A stretch of DNA of 64,000 nucleotides from Halorussus vallis (GTDB lineage: Archaea > Halobacteriota > Halobacteria > Halobacteriales > Haladaptataceae): positions 310,001-374,000 of the forward strand of contig NZ_CP100000.1 of the NCBI RefSeq assembly GCF_024138165.1, read 5' to 3'. Of this stretch, positions 9,260-17,599 are shown in pieces. The notes below the pieces were generated by a model that worked only from the letters and a program-made list of their open reading frames with translations, was not told the origin of the DNA and did no database searches. A program made the translations under genes and the position numbers. How positions within the stretch are numbered: the stretch's first letter is position 1; each line of letters starts with the position of its first letter.

Positions 9260-9293
9260 TCCGGTCCCGCCGGCAGACGCCGGCGGGACCGGA
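9260..9293. terminator. 15-bp-arm hairpin after the menACE operon
   Basis: Arms 9260-9274 and 9279-9293 pair perfectly around a 4-nt loop (agac). The hairpin lies 55 bp past the menE stop and ends about 28 bp before the TATA-like box of the next gene. There is no oligo-T tail. It fits the 3'-end hairpin pattern repeated across this window. Confidence 0.5.
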
Positions 9294-9320
9294 CTCCGGC
9301 AACCGCGACCCGGGCCGCGA

Positions 9321-9327
9321 CTTTTTA
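9321..9327 (+). promoter_or_regulatory. TATA-like box of the NRDE-family gene
   Basis: TTTTTAG is centred about 29 nt before the GTG start at 9353, the spacing expected of a leaderless haloarchaeal transcript. It supports this GTG as the start. Confidence 0.5.
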
Positions 9328-9352
9328 GCCTGACAGGTTCGTAGGGCCTACC

Positions 9353-10075
9353 GTGTGCACGCTCATCCTCGCCTGGCGGGTGTTCGAGGGGACGCCGATA
9401 GCCGTCGCGGCGAACCGCGACGAGGCGCTGGGTCGACCCTCGCGCCCGCCCGGCGTCCTCGACGACGACCCGCGGGTAATCGCGCCCCAGGACGCCGAGG
9501 CCGGCGGGACGTGGGTCGGCTACAACGACGAGGGGCTGTTCGTCGGCGTGACTAACAGGCTCACGGACCGCGAGGGCGAGCGCTCGCGAGGACTGCTCAC
9601 CCGCGACGCGCTCGCCCGGCCGACGGCCGCCGACGCCGTCTCGTTCGTCCGCCGGGAACTTGCCGAGCACGAGTACGCGGGGTTCAACCTCGTCGTCGCC
9701 GACGCGGAGGAGGCCGCCCTGCTGGAGTGGGACGGCGTCCTCCGGACGACGTACTTCGACCCGGGCGTCCACGTCGTCGTCAACGAGGGGTACGACGCCG
9801 CCTCGAAGGCCGAGCGCGTCCGCGAGGCCGTCCGTCCCGACACGAGCCCCGAATCCGGCGAGAAAGCCCGGGACGCCGACGTCGACGAGTGGTTCGAGTT
9901 GGCGAAGTCGGTGTTGCGCGACCACGACCTGGGCACCTGCGTCCACGGCGATGGGTACGGCACCCGGTCGTCGTCGCTCATCGCGGTCGACGACCGCGGG
10001 CGCGGCCGCTACTGGTTCGCCGACGGCAAGCCCTGCGAGACCGACTACGAACCGGTCGAAATCCGGGACGATTAG
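9353..10075 (+). CDS. NRDE/TANGO2-family protein
   Basis: This 240-residue cytoplasmic protein starts with GTG and reads MCTLILAWRVFEG. The family motif NRDE is present in AVAANRDEALGRPSRPPG, followed by GGTWVGYNDEGLFVGVTNR, both diagnostic of the family. Cys2 is conserved in the family, which has been related to N-terminal-nucleophile hydrolases. The biochemical role is not settled; the human homologue TANGO2 affects mitochondrial and lipid/heme metabolism. The stop codon abuts the TATA box of the next gene, so the two are probably transcribed separately. Confidence 0.9.
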   Translation: MCTLILAWRVFEGTPIAVAANRDEALGRPSRPPGVLDDDPRVIAPQDAEAGGTWVGYNDEGLFVGVTNRLTDREGERSRGLLTRDALARPTAADAVSFVRRELAEHEYAGFNLVVADAEEAALLEWDGVLRTTYFDPGVHVVVNEGYDAASKAERVREAVRPDTSPESGEKARDADVDEWFELAKSVLRDHDLGTCVHGDGYGTRSSSLIAVDDRGRGRYWFADGKPCETDYEPVEIRDD

Positions 10076-10084
10076 CTTTAAACG
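10076..10084 (+). promoter_or_regulatory. TATA box of the small HTH gene
   Basis: CTTTAAACG is centred about 28 nt before the ATG at 10107 and starts right after the stop codon of the NRDE gene. The spacing suggests a leaderless message. Confidence 0.55.
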
Positions 10085-10106
10085 GCTCCCGCCCCCAGTG
10101 GCGAGT

Positions 10107-10451
10107 ATGGCTGTATCCGAGGAGGACCTCACCGAGGAGGAGCGTGCGGGCCTCGAACTCGTCCGGGAGACCGGCGGCATCCACCAGAGCGACTTCTGGA
10201 AGGAACTGGGCGTCGACTCGCGCAAGGGGAGTCGCATCGTCGACTCGCTGGCCGACCAGGGTTTCGTCCAGCGGGAGGAGACGGTGTACGACGGGCACAA
10301 CACCTACCTCGTCACGCCCGCGCCCCGCGACCTCGACTTCTCGCTACTGATGGCGGGCGACATGCTCTCGCCGTTCATCGGCGAGGAGGAGATCGACCCC
10401 GAGAGCGACGCCTTCTCGCAGTGGATTATGAACCTGGCGTACAGCGAGTAA
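10107..10451 (+). CDS. small winged-helix transcription regulator
   Basis: This is a 114-residue protein. Residues about 10-60 form a helix-turn-helix domain: ERAGLELVRETGGIHQSDFW, then GVDSRKGSRIVDSLADQGFV and a wing-like EETVYDGHNTYLVTP. This is the pattern of haloarchaeal MarR/Lrs14-like regulators that carry only the DNA-binding domain. The C terminus (FIGEEEIDPESDAFSQWIMNL) is acidic and may mediate dimer contacts. The start is fixed by the TATA box 28 nt upstream. Its target is unknown; its neighbours do not share an obvious pathway. Confidence 0.85.
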   Translation: MAVSEEDLTEEERAGLELVRETGGIHQSDFWKELGVDSRKGSRIVDSLADQGFVQREETVYDGHNTYLVTPAPRDLDFSLLMAGDMLSPFIGEEEIDPESDAFSQWIMNLAYSE

Positions 10452-10589
10452 CGTAGTCGTCTCGGCCGCCGGCTCTTCTCGCGGCGGTTCTCTCTGCCGA
10501 CCGGAGTCGCCCGCCGAACGCCGACTTCCGACCGGCGCACCGGGGTTCGGACAGCAGAGATATGCTTCTCGCGAGAATCTACTCCGTCC

Positions 10590-12014
10590 ATGGTGAGCGA
10601 GACGCCGCCACCGCCGGGGGGAACCAACATCGAAGGACAGGCCCCAGAGGCCGAACCCGCGGTCGAGACGGACGAGGCGACGATCACCGAGGACGCCGAA
10701 CTGGAGCGCACGCTGGGACTCTCCGGCGGCCTCGCCATCGGAATCGGGACGATGATCGGCGCGGGCATCTTCGTGTTCCCGGGGCTGGCGGCCGGCCGCG
10801 CCGGTCCCGCCGCGGCGGCGTCGTTCGCCATCGGGGCGGTCGTCGCGCTGCTGGTCGCGCTTCCCGCCTCGGAACTCGCCACGGCCATGCCCAAGAGCGG
10901 CGGCGGCTACTACTTCATCTCCCGGGGGCTCGGGACGCTAGCCGGTGCCGTAGTCGGCCTCTCGCTCTGGTTCGGGCTGGTGTTCGCGACCGCCTTCTAC
11001 CTCGTCGGCTTCGGCTACTACGCTGTCGACACGCTCGCCGAACTCGGCGTGGCGGTCGGCGAGGACTTGGTCGTTCCGCTCGCACTGCTGTTCGGTGCAG
11101 GATTCACCGCGCTGAACGTCACCGGCACCGAGAACGCAGCGAAGCTCCAGAACGGCGTCGTCGCGCTGCTGCTGTCGATTCTCACGGTCTTCCTGCTCTA
11201 CGGGTCGTTCGACGCGCTCGGCGTCGTCGGTCGGCCGAGCGCGCCCGAGCAGTTCGCGCCGTTCGGCGCAGCGCCCGTCCTGACGACCGCGGCGCTCGTG
11301 TTCACGTCCTACCTCGGCTTCGCGCAGGTGGCGACCGTGGCCGGCGAGATGAAACGTCCCGGACGGAACCTCCCGCTGGCGATGGTCGGGTCGGTGCTCG
11401 TCGTCGGCGTCATGTACGTCGCGACCATCTTCGTCGCGACGAGCGCGTTCGGCAGCGAGCGACTCTCGGCGCTCGGCGAAACCGCGATGGTCGAGGTCGG
11501 CAGGGAGTTCCTCGGTCCGGTCGGCGCGCTCGCCATCGTCTTCGGTGGACTGCTCGCCACGATGTCCAGCGCTAACGCGTCGGTGCTCAGCACCTCGCGT
11601 GCCATCTACGCCGTCTCGAAGGACGCGCTGCTCCCGCGGTGGGCGAGTCGCATCAACCTCAGATACGGCACGCCGCACGTCGCGCTGGGGATGGCCGGGG
11701 GTCCCGTCCTCGTGCTGGTCGCGACGGGCCGGGTCGAGATCCTCGCGGAGGTCGCGTCGTTCCTCCACCTCGTCATGTACGGGCTGATGTGCGTCGCGCT
11801 GCTCGCGCTCCGGCGGGACGAACCGGAGTGGTACGACCCCGACTTCCGGGTGCCGGGCTACCCCGTCGTCCCCGCTGTCGGCGCGCTCGCGAGCTTCGCG
11901 CTCATCGGATTCATGCAGTTGCTCTCCCAGGTCGTCGGAATCGCCATCATGCTGGCGAGCGCCGGGTGGTACTTCTATTACGCTCGGGACGTGACGCTGA
12001 AGGGGGCGTTGTGA
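10590..12014 (+). CDS. APC-family amino-acid/polyamine permease
   Basis: This 474-residue integral membrane transporter has an acidic N-terminal tail of about 45 residues and then roughly twelve hydrophobic segments. TM1 carries [15 protein letters not shown], the unwound substrate-binding GxG motif of the APC superfamily. The next loop, [16 protein letters not shown], is also typical. Later segments include [18 protein letters not shown]. The TGATG overlap with the next gene, a UspA-like protein, indicates an operon. This pairing is common in haloarchaea, where the USP protein may regulate the transporter. Substrate cannot be assigned. Confidence 0.92.
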   Translation: MVSETPPPPGGTNIEGQAPEAEPAVETDEATITEDAELERTLGLSGGLAIGIGTMIGAGIFVFPGLAAGRAGPAAAASFAIGAVVALLVALPASELATAMPKSGGGYYFISRGLGTLAGAVVGLSLWFGLVFATAFYLVGFGYYAVDTLAELGVAVGEDLVVPLALLFGAGFTALNVTGTENAAKLQNGVVALLLSILTVFLLYGSFDALGVVGRPSAPEQFAPFGAAPVLTTAALVFTSYLGFAQVATVAGEMKRPGRNLPLAMVGSVLVVGVMYVATIFVATSAFGSERLSALGETAMVEVGREFLGPVGALAIVFGGLLATMSSANASVLSTSRAIYAVSKDALLPRWASRINLRYGTPHVALGMAGGPVLVLVATGRVEILAEVASFLHLVMYGLMCVALLALRRDEPEWYDPDFRVPGYPVVPAVGALASFALIGFMQLLSQVVGIAIMLASAGWYFYYARDVTLKGAL

Positions 12015-12703
12015 TGACGCGCGTGCTCGTTCCGGTGGCGGTGCTCGAAGGAGAGTCGGTTTCGACCGGTCTGGTTGACCTGCTCTCGACGGTGGACGTG
12101 ACGGTGCTGGGCTACCACGTCCTCCCCGAACAGACGCCGGCCGACCAAGCGCGCCTCCAGTACGAGGAGCGCGCCACCGAGGCGCTCGAAGCACTCACAG
12201 AGGAGTTTCGGCAGGCCGGCGGCAGCGCCGACCACCGACTCGTGTTCACCCACGACCGGAACCAGACCGTCGACCGTGTCGCCGACGAGGTCGACGCACG
12301 AGCGTACGCCATCACCGGGACGACCCGTCCAGTAGAGCGGTTGCTCGTGCCGCTAACCGGCGACGTCAACGCCGAGCGCATCCTGTCGTTCGTGGTCGAT
12401 ATCGTCGGCGACCGCGACGTCGGCGTGACGGTGTTGCACACCGCCGACGCGGAGACGACCGAGAACCGCGAATCTCTCGACGCCGCCGCCGAAATCCTCG
12501 CCGAGGCGGGTATCGACGTCCGAACCGAACTTGCGACTGGCACCGCCCCGTTCGAGGCGCTCGTCGACGCCGCGGCGCCCCACGACGTCGTCGTCATGGG
12601 CGAACGAGCGCCGTCGCTCCGGTCGCTGGTGTTCGGCGACGAGTCGGAGCGAGTCGCCGCCGAGACGGTCGGCCCGGTGCTCGTGGTTCGTCGGGAGGAG
12701 TAG
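12014..12703 (+). CDS. tandem universal-stress-protein (UspA) domain protein
   Basis: This 229-residue cytoplasmic protein shares its ATG with the last base of the permease stop (TGATG), so translation is probably coupled. It reads as two UspA-like halves: residues about 2-100 (TRVLVPVAVLEGESVSTGLV) and about 108-229 (RLLVPLTGDVNAERILSFVV). The second half ends with VVVMGERAPSLRSLVFGDES and GPVLVVRREE, which matches the UspA C-terminal nucleotide-binding loop (G2xG9xG(S/T)) only loosely. It may act as a soluble regulatory subunit of the adjoining permease, as seen in fused transporter-USP proteins. ATP binding is uncertain. Confidence 0.85.
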   Translation: MTRVLVPVAVLEGESVSTGLVDLLSTVDVTVLGYHVLPEQTPADQARLQYEERATEALEALTEEFRQAGGSADHRLVFTHDRNQTVDRVADEVDARAYAITGTTRPVERLLVPLTGDVNAERILSFVVDIVGDRDVGVTVLHTADAETTENRESLDAAAEILAEAGIDVRTELATGTAPFEALVDAAAPHDVVVMGERAPSLRSLVFGDESERVAAETVGPVLVVRREE

Positions 12704-12774
12704 GCTCGGCGTACGCATCGTCGGTCGCTGCGCGACCCCGCTCCCGAACTACTGTTTCTGCCGACTCTCGACGA

Positions 12775-13995
12775 CTACCACGCTTCTCGAAGCACTGCCT
12801 CGATGGCTTCCGCGGTCGGGTCCAATCCCTCCGGCGCGCGAGCCATCGGCGGGTCGTCGACGACGAACTCGGCTATCGCCGGCAGGTCTTCTCTTTGCGT
12901 CTCGGGCAGGTCCCGGAGACGCGCCGGCGCGCCGAGCGCGTCGCGGAACTCCGCGACGCGCTCGACGACCGCTTCGGCCACCTCGTCGGAGCGCCCCTCC
13001 GGGTCGATTCCGAGTCCGGTCGCCAGCAGGTCGCGGCTCGCGTCCACCTTCGAGAACAGGTACCGGAGGACGTGCGGGACGACCGCGGCGTGGACCGCGC
13101 CCTGCTGAATGTCGTACCGGCGGGCGAAGCCGTGACCGAACGCGTGAACGACCGAAACCTTCCGGTCGAGTTGGACGAGCAGGGAGCCGACGACCGCCCG
13201 GTCCATCGCTTCGGGGTCCGACGCCTCGGTACCGCCCGCGTCATCGCCCACGACCCGGGGGAGCGCATCGGTCAGCAGTCTCAGTCCGTGGACCGCCGTC
13301 GCGTCGCTGACCGGGTCGGCGTCGCGAGCGTAGGGCGTCTCGATGCCCTTGTCGAAGCCGTTCATCGCCGACCCGGCGAGCGCGCTCGTGGGCGTGGTTT
13401 CGAACAGCTCCGGGTCGGCGAAGTCGGCGACGGGCATCGCCGACCCGCGGGCGCTCACGGGGTGGCCGGTCGGCGATTCGTCGGCCGGGAGCACCTCGAT
13501 GGACCCGCCCGCGGAGACGTCGGCACCGGCGAAGGTCGTCGGAATCACGACCACCGGCGGCCGGTCGTCGGGGTCGCGGTCGGCGGCGAGCGAGTCGACC
13601 TCGCCGTCGCGGGCCGCCGTCCGGAGGTCGGCAAGCGAGCGACCGTCGGCCGCGAAGGCGCTGGCCTGCCGGGCGATGTCGAGGCTGCTTCCGCCGCCGA
13701 CGCCGACGAGCGCGTCGGCGTCCCGGTCGCGCATCGCGTCGATCACCTCGAAGGCCGACTCGGCCCGCTTGTCGGGGGTCGTCCCGTCGAAGACGCCGGC
13801 GAGGCGGTCGCCGAGGCCGTCCCGTATCGGTTCCATCAGGTCGTCGTTCGCGCCGACGTTCGACCCGCAGACGACCAGGGCGCGTTCGAGGCCCCGGTCG
13901 GCGAGGTACGCGCCGAGTCGGTCGACGCATCCGCGACCGTAGACGATGTCGCACCCGCGGTACTCGTACTCGAAGTCGTCGGCTACCGGGAGCAT
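12775..13995 (-). CDS. iron-ADH-superfamily protein lacking most metal ligands
   Basis: This 406-residue protein has the dehydroquinate-synthase/Fe-ADH fold. GVGGGSSLDIAR is the dinucleotide-binding GGGS motif, and VVIPTTFAGADVS is the next family block. In canonical members the metal site is D-x3-H plus two later histidines. Here the first pair aligns with N and K (MNGFDKGIE), the third His is kept (SVVHAFGHGF), and the last His of PHG is Gln (DIQQG). Three of four ligands are therefore replaced, so classical iron- or zinc-dependent alcohol oxidation is doubtful. It is probably a reductase or cyclase of another type, or a glycerol-1-phosphate-dehydrogenase-like paralogue. It starts with the ATG of MLPVADDFEYEYR. 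The downstream gap to the USP gene is short and convergent. Confidence 0.8.
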   Translation of the reverse strand: MLPVADDFEYEYRGCDIVYGRGCVDRLGAYLADRGLERALVVCGSNVGANDDLMEPIRDGLGDRLAGVFDGTTPDKRAESAFEVIDAMRDRDADALVGVGGGSSLDIARQASAFAADGRSLADLRTAARDGEVDSLAADRDPDDRPPVVVIPTTFAGADVSAGGSIEVLPADESPTGHPVSARGSAMPVADFADPELFETTPTSALAGSAMNGFDKGIETPYARDADPVSDATAVHGLRLLTDALPRVVGDDAGGTEASDPEAMDRAVVGSLLVQLDRKVSVVHAFGHGFARRYDIQQGAVHAAVVPHVLRYLFSKVDASRDLLATGLGIDPEGRSDEVAEAVVERVAEFRDALGAPARLRDLPETQREDLPAIAEFVVDDPPMARAPEGLDPTAEAIEAVLREAW

Positions 13996-14038
13996 CGTGT
14001 CCGTCGGGGTACGTCGCCGACCGGGTTAGTGGTCACGA

Positions 14039-14058
14039 CGCGAGCCGAACGGCTCGCG
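14039..14058. terminator. 8-bp-arm hairpin after gatA
   Basis: Arms 14039-14046 and 14051-14058 pair perfectly around gaac. The hairpin lies about 20 bp past the gatA stop and upstream of the next minus-strand gene. It is a weaker member of the 3'-end hairpin set. Confidence 0.35.
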
Positions 14059-14077
14059 GCCGCAGAAAGAGCGTCGT

Positions 14078-15349
14078 CTACTGCTCGACCGCGCTGCCGA
14101 CTCGGACGATGGTTTCCTCGCCGAACGCCGGCCCCATGAACTGGACGCCGACCGGGAGGCCGTCGACCTCGCCCATCGGCACCGAGATGGCGGGCAGGTC
14201 CGCCAGGTTCGCGGGCACCGTGTTGGCGTCGGCGAGGTACATCTGGAGCGGGTCGTCTAAGCTCTCGCCGACCTCGAACGGCGGCACCGGCATCGTCGGA
14301 CTGGCGAGCACGTCCACGTCCTCGAACGACTCGTCGAAGTCCTTCCGGACCCACGCGCGGGCGTCCTGAGCCTGTTTGTAGTACTTGTCGTGGTAGCCCG
14401 CCGAGAGGGCGTAGGTGCCCAGCAGGATGCGTCGCTTGACCTCCTCGCCGAACGCCTCCTCGCGGGCCTCGCCGAAGACCTCGTTCCAGTTACCGTCGAA
14501 GCCGCCGGAGTGGCCGTATCGCACGCCGTCGAAGCGCGCGAGGTTCGAGGAGGCCTCGGACATCGCGATGACGTAGTAGGCCTCCACGGCGTGTTCGACC
14601 GAGGGGAGCGAAACCTCCTCGACGGTCGCGCCCCGTTCGCGGAGGTCGTCCAGCGTCGCCTCGAAGCGCTCGCGGACGCCCTCGTCTGCTCCCTCGACGA
14701 GTTCGGTCGGGACGCCGACGGTCGTGCCCTCGACGTCGCCGTCTGCCGCGGCGGCGTAATTCGAGTCGTCGCCGGCGTCTCGGGTAGTGGCGTCCCGGTC
14801 GTCCTGCCCGCTAATGACGTCGAGCAGTTCCGCGGCCTCCTCGACGGTCGGCGCGAGCGGGCCGATCTGTTCGAGGCTGTTGGCGTAGGCGACCAGGCCG
14901 TACCGGGAGACCAGGCCGTAGGTCGGCTTGATGCCGACGACGCCGCAGAACGCCGCGGGGTTGCGGATGGAGCCGCCGGTGTCGGAGCCGAGCGCGAGGT
15001 CGGCCTCGCCCGCCGCGACTGCCGCCGCGCTCCCGCCGGAGGACCCGCCGGGGACGCGACCCGGCGCGGCCGGGTTTTCCGTCGCGCCGAACGCCGACGT
15101 CTCGGTGGTCGAGCCCATCCCGAACTCGTCCATATTGGCCTTGCCGACGATGGTCGCGCCGGCGTCCTTCAGTTTCCGGACGACCGTCGCGTCGTAGGGC
15201 GGCACGTAGTCTTCGAGCATCTTCGACCCGCAGGTGGTCCGGACGCCCTCGGTGCTGATGTTGTCCTTGACGGCGACGGTGCGGCCCGCGAGCGGGCCGT
15301 CGCCGTCGCCCTCGATTGTCTCGTCGGTGATGAAGATGTTCGCGCTCAT
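14078..15349 (-). CDS. gatA: aspartyl/glutamyl-tRNA amidotransferase subunit A
   Basis: GatA is the amidase subunit of GatCAB, which converts mischarged Asp-tRNA(Asn) (and in some organisms Glu-tRNA(Gln)) to the amide form; archaea use GatDE for Gln. The protein has 423 residues from MSANIFITDETIEG, slightly shorter than bacterial GatA. The Ser-cisSer-Lys triad is visible: Lys in RTVAVKDNIST, the cis-Ser in PGGSSGGSAAAV and the nucleophilic Ser in SDTGGSIRNPAA. VGIKPTYGLVSRYGL follows as expected. The open frame continues upstream without a plausible start. The gene begins 2 nt after the gatC stop, so the two are co-translated. gatB is not in the window. Confidence 0.96.
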   Translation of the reverse strand: MSANIFITDETIEGDGDGPLAGRTVAVKDNISTEGVRTTCGSKMLEDYVPPYDATVVRKLKDAGATIVGKANMDEFGMGSTTETSAFGATENPAAPGRVPGGSSGGSAAAVAAGEADLALGSDTGGSIRNPAAFCGVVGIKPTYGLVSRYGLVAYANSLEQIGPLAPTVEEAAELLDVISGQDDRDATTRDAGDDSNYAAAADGDVEGTTVGVPTELVEGADEGVRERFEATLDDLRERGATVEEVSLPSVEHAVEAYYVIAMSEASSNLARFDGVRYGHSGGFDGNWNEVFGEAREEAFGEEVKRRILLGTYALSAGYHDKYYKQAQDARAWVRKDFDESFEDVDVLASPTMPVPPFEVGESLDDPLQMYLADANTVPANLADLPAISVPMGEVDGLPVGVQFMGPAFGEETIVRVGSAVEQ

Positions 15350-15351
15350 GG

Positions 15352-15630
15352 TCACGAGACGTTCGGTCCCTTGAAGTAGCCGTCCTCGGTTTCGGCCGCG
15401 TTGGCCAGCGCTTCCTCCTGGCTCAGGCACTCGTGCTCCTCGTCGGGGCGCATCACGTTCACGAGGTCCTCCTCGCGCTCTACCTCCGGGACCTCCTCCA
15501 GCGTCTCGAAGTAGCCGAGGATGTCGGCGAACTGCTCGGTGAACCGCTCGACCTCCTCGTCGTCGAGACCGACGCGAGCGAGGTCGGCGACGTGACGGAC
15601 CTCCTCGGGGCCGGGAGACGTATCGCTCAT
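15352..15630 (-). CDS. gatC: aspartyl/glutamyl-tRNA amidotransferase subunit C
   Basis: GatC is a small helical subunit that wraps between GatA and GatB and stabilises the complex. It has 92 residues from MSDTSPGPEEVRHVADLARV, the usual family start. The helix pattern RVGLDDEEVERFTEQFADIL and the C-terminal NVMRPDEEHECLSQEEAL (family block xLRxDxxxxxL) are visible. It is the first gene of the gatCA operon, with a 2-nt gap to gatA. Its upstream region is shared with the divergent tfb gene. Confidence 0.94.
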   Translation of the reverse strand: MSDTSPGPEEVRHVADLARVGLDDEEVERFTEQFADILGYFETLEEVPEVEREEDLVNVMRPDEEHECLSQEEALANAAETEDGYFKGPNVS

Positions 15631-15950
15631 GGGTATAGGGTTCTCCGGGCCAGCGGTAAGGGTTTCGATACGCCGACTTCCGGGAGGACACAATAAAGAG
15701 CGAAAATTGCGGAGTATCTGCAAAACAGCTGAGATGCCGAATTGAAGAGCGAGAACGACGAAGTTGGCACGTATCCAGAATCGATATAGAAGCCAATCGC
15801 CAAAGTATTTAAGTTACTTCGGGCGCTAGCGTATAACGTCTTCTACGAATCTCGACTGTCGCGCCGTGTGCTGACGATTTTACGTCTCCGTATCGACTCG
15901 GCGATGCCCGTCTCGATGACCACCGATACCGTCCCGTCTCAGACCCGACC
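15631..15950. other. divergent gatC/tfb intergenic region (320 bp)
   Basis: No ORF is credible here. The region is AT-richer than its surroundings. TATTTAAG at 15806-15813 is the strongest TATA-like element and points towards tfb, but it lies about 140 nt before the tfb ATG and would leave a leader of roughly 110 nt. A second AT-rich block, GATTTTACG at 15876-15884, lies about 70 nt before the ATG. A structured or regulated tfb leader is possible. Confidence 0.45.
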
Positions 15951-16919
15951 ATGACAGAAACACGAATTCGGAATCAGACCGACGAACGAACGAACGACGA
16001 GGGGGAGCGCGAACAGGAGCAACACCGGTGTCCCGAATGCGGCGGGAACCTCGTCAACGACGAGGAGCGCGGCGAAACCGTCTGTGCGGAGTGCGGTCTC
16101 GTCGTCGACGAGGGCCAGATAGACCCCGGTCCGGAGTGGCGCGCGTTCGACTCCAAGGAGAAGAACGAGAAGTCGCGGGTGGGTGCCCCGACGACGAACA
16201 CGATGCACGACAAGGGGCTGTCGACCAACATCGGCTGGCAGGACAAGGACGCCTACGGCAACTCGCTGGGCTCCCGCCAGCGCGAGAAGATGCAGCGCCT
16301 TCGCAAGTGGAACGAGCGCTTCCGGACTCGCGACAGCAAGGAGCGTAACCTCAAGCAGGCGCTCGGCGAAATCGACCGGATGGCCAGCGCGCTCGGCCTG
16401 CCGACCAACGTCCGGGAAACCGCGTCGGTCATCTATCGGCGCGCGCTCGACGAGGACCTCCTGCCGGGACGCTCCATCGAGGGCGTCTCGACCAGCGCGC
16501 TCTACGCCGCCGCCCGACAGGCGGGGACTCCCCGGAGCCTCGACGAGATTACGAACGTCTCGCGGGTCGACAAGGACGAGATCGCCCGGACGTACCGCTA
16601 CGTCGTCCGCGAACTCGGCCTGGAAATCCAACCCGCCGACCCCAAGAGCTACGTCCCGCGGTTCGTCTCGGAACTCGGCGTGAGCGAGGAGGTAGAGCGC
16701 CGCGCCCGCGAACTGCTCGACAACGCCACCGAACAGGGCATCCACAGCGGCAAGTCGCCGGTCGGCCTCGCCGCGGCCGCCGTCTACGCCGCCGCCCTGC
16801 TCAGCAACGAGAAGGTGACCCAGAGCGAGGTCAGCGAAGTCTCGGACATCAGCGAGGTCACCATCCGCAACCGCTACCACGAACTACTGGACGCGAAGGA
16901 AGACGCGGTCGCTCCCTGA
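15951..16919 (+). CDS. tfb: transcription initiation factor IIB (TFB)
   Basis: TFB bridges TBP at the TATA box and RNA polymerase. The 322-residue protein is normal for the family. The zinc ribbon is CPECGGNLVNDEERGETVCAE, with the cysteine pairs near residues 27/30 and 45/48. It is followed by the B-reader/linker region PEWRAFDSKEKNEKSRVGAP. Two cyclin folds follow: about residues 125-215 (ALGEIDRMASALGLPTNV, YRRALDEDLLPGRSIEGVS) and about 220-315 (YVPRFVSELGVSEEVERRA, then GKSPVGLAAAAVYAA). The C-terminal helix-turn-helix SEVSDISEVTIRNRYHEL contacts the BRE. Haloarchaea carry several TFB paralogues with distinct regulons; which one this is cannot be told. Confidence 0.96.
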   Translation: MTETRIRNQTDERTNDEGEREQEQHRCPECGGNLVNDEERGETVCAECGLVVDEGQIDPGPEWRAFDSKEKNEKSRVGAPTTNTMHDKGLSTNIGWQDKDAYGNSLGSRQREKMQRLRKWNERFRTRDSKERNLKQALGEIDRMASALGLPTNVRETASVIYRRALDEDLLPGRSIEGVSTSALYAAARQAGTPRSLDEITNVSRVDKDEIARTYRYVVRELGLEIQPADPKSYVPRFVSELGVSEEVERRARELLDNATEQGIHSGKSPVGLAAAAVYAAALLSNEKVTQSEVSEVSDISEVTIRNRYHELLDAKEDAVAP

Positions 16920-17153
16920 TTCTCTTTCCTCGACCGACGACGAGCGTTCCGACGCCGTAGCCGAACCGACACGGCCGTTCGTCGGGCGCCGCCCGCGCCG
17001 CGGTCGGTGGGGCGCCGCGTCCAACTGCGGTCGTACAACTGCTCCGAACAGCCTCGTTTCCGCGTCTGGAAGCGGTCGAATTCCGACGGCGACCGCGACC
17101 CCGTTGTCACGGGCGTAGTGACCCGCCCGTCACGTCGTTCAAAGTGTAATTCT

Positions 17154-17160
17154 ACTTAAA
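17154..17160 (+). promoter_or_regulatory. TATA box of the DUF7344-like gene
   Basis: ACTTAAA is centred 29 nt before the ATG at 17186, in an AT-rich stretch within GC-rich flanks. The spacing supports a leaderless transcript and the chosen start. Confidence 0.55.
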
Positions 17161-17185
17161 CGTTTGGCGGGACTACTGTGCGTCG

Positions 17186-17554
17186 ATGAGCCAAACTCGC
17201 TATCGGTCCACCGTCGGTGGACCCGACGAATCTCGAGGCTCGCTCGACACGCAGTTCGACGTTCTCCGAAACCGCCGACGTCGATACGTCCTTCGCCACC
17301 TGCGCGACCGGACGCTCCCGGTCGCGGTAGCCGACCTGGCGAGGGTGGTGGCGGCGGACGAGGAGGGCGTCGAACCCGGCGATGCGTCCGAGTCGGCGGT
17401 CGACCGAGCGTACGTCTCGCTCTACCACAACCACGTCCCGAAGATGGTCGACGCCGGACTGCTCGTTCGCTTCGAGGAGCGGAACACCGTCGCGCTCGCT
17501 GATGACGCCCCGACCGTCGACCGGTTTCTCCGGTCGCTCTCGGCACTGGAGTAG
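17186..17554 (+). CDS. DUF7344-type winged-helix domain protein
   Basis: This 122-residue protein has a single DNA-binding-like domain. FDVLRNRRRRYVLRHLRDR (residues about 24-42) and the later YVSLYHNHVPKMVDAGLLVR are the hallmark of the haloarchaeal DUF7344 family: a helix of basic residues, then the SLYH-HxPKxxxAG block that acts as a recognition helix. An N-terminal tail of about 20 polar residues precedes it. It is followed 45 bp later by a TrmB-like regulator on the same strand, so the two may be co-regulated. Its targets are unknown. Confidence 0.85.
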   Translation: MSQTRYRSTVGGPDESRGSLDTQFDVLRNRRRRYVLRHLRDRTLPVAVADLARVVAADEEGVEPGDASESAVDRAYVSLYHNHVPKMVDAGLLVRFEERNTVALADDAPTVDRFLRSLSALE

Positions 17555-17599
17555 CGACGGGCACACGATACAAGTTCGTCGCGTTCCAAGGGAGTGTTC

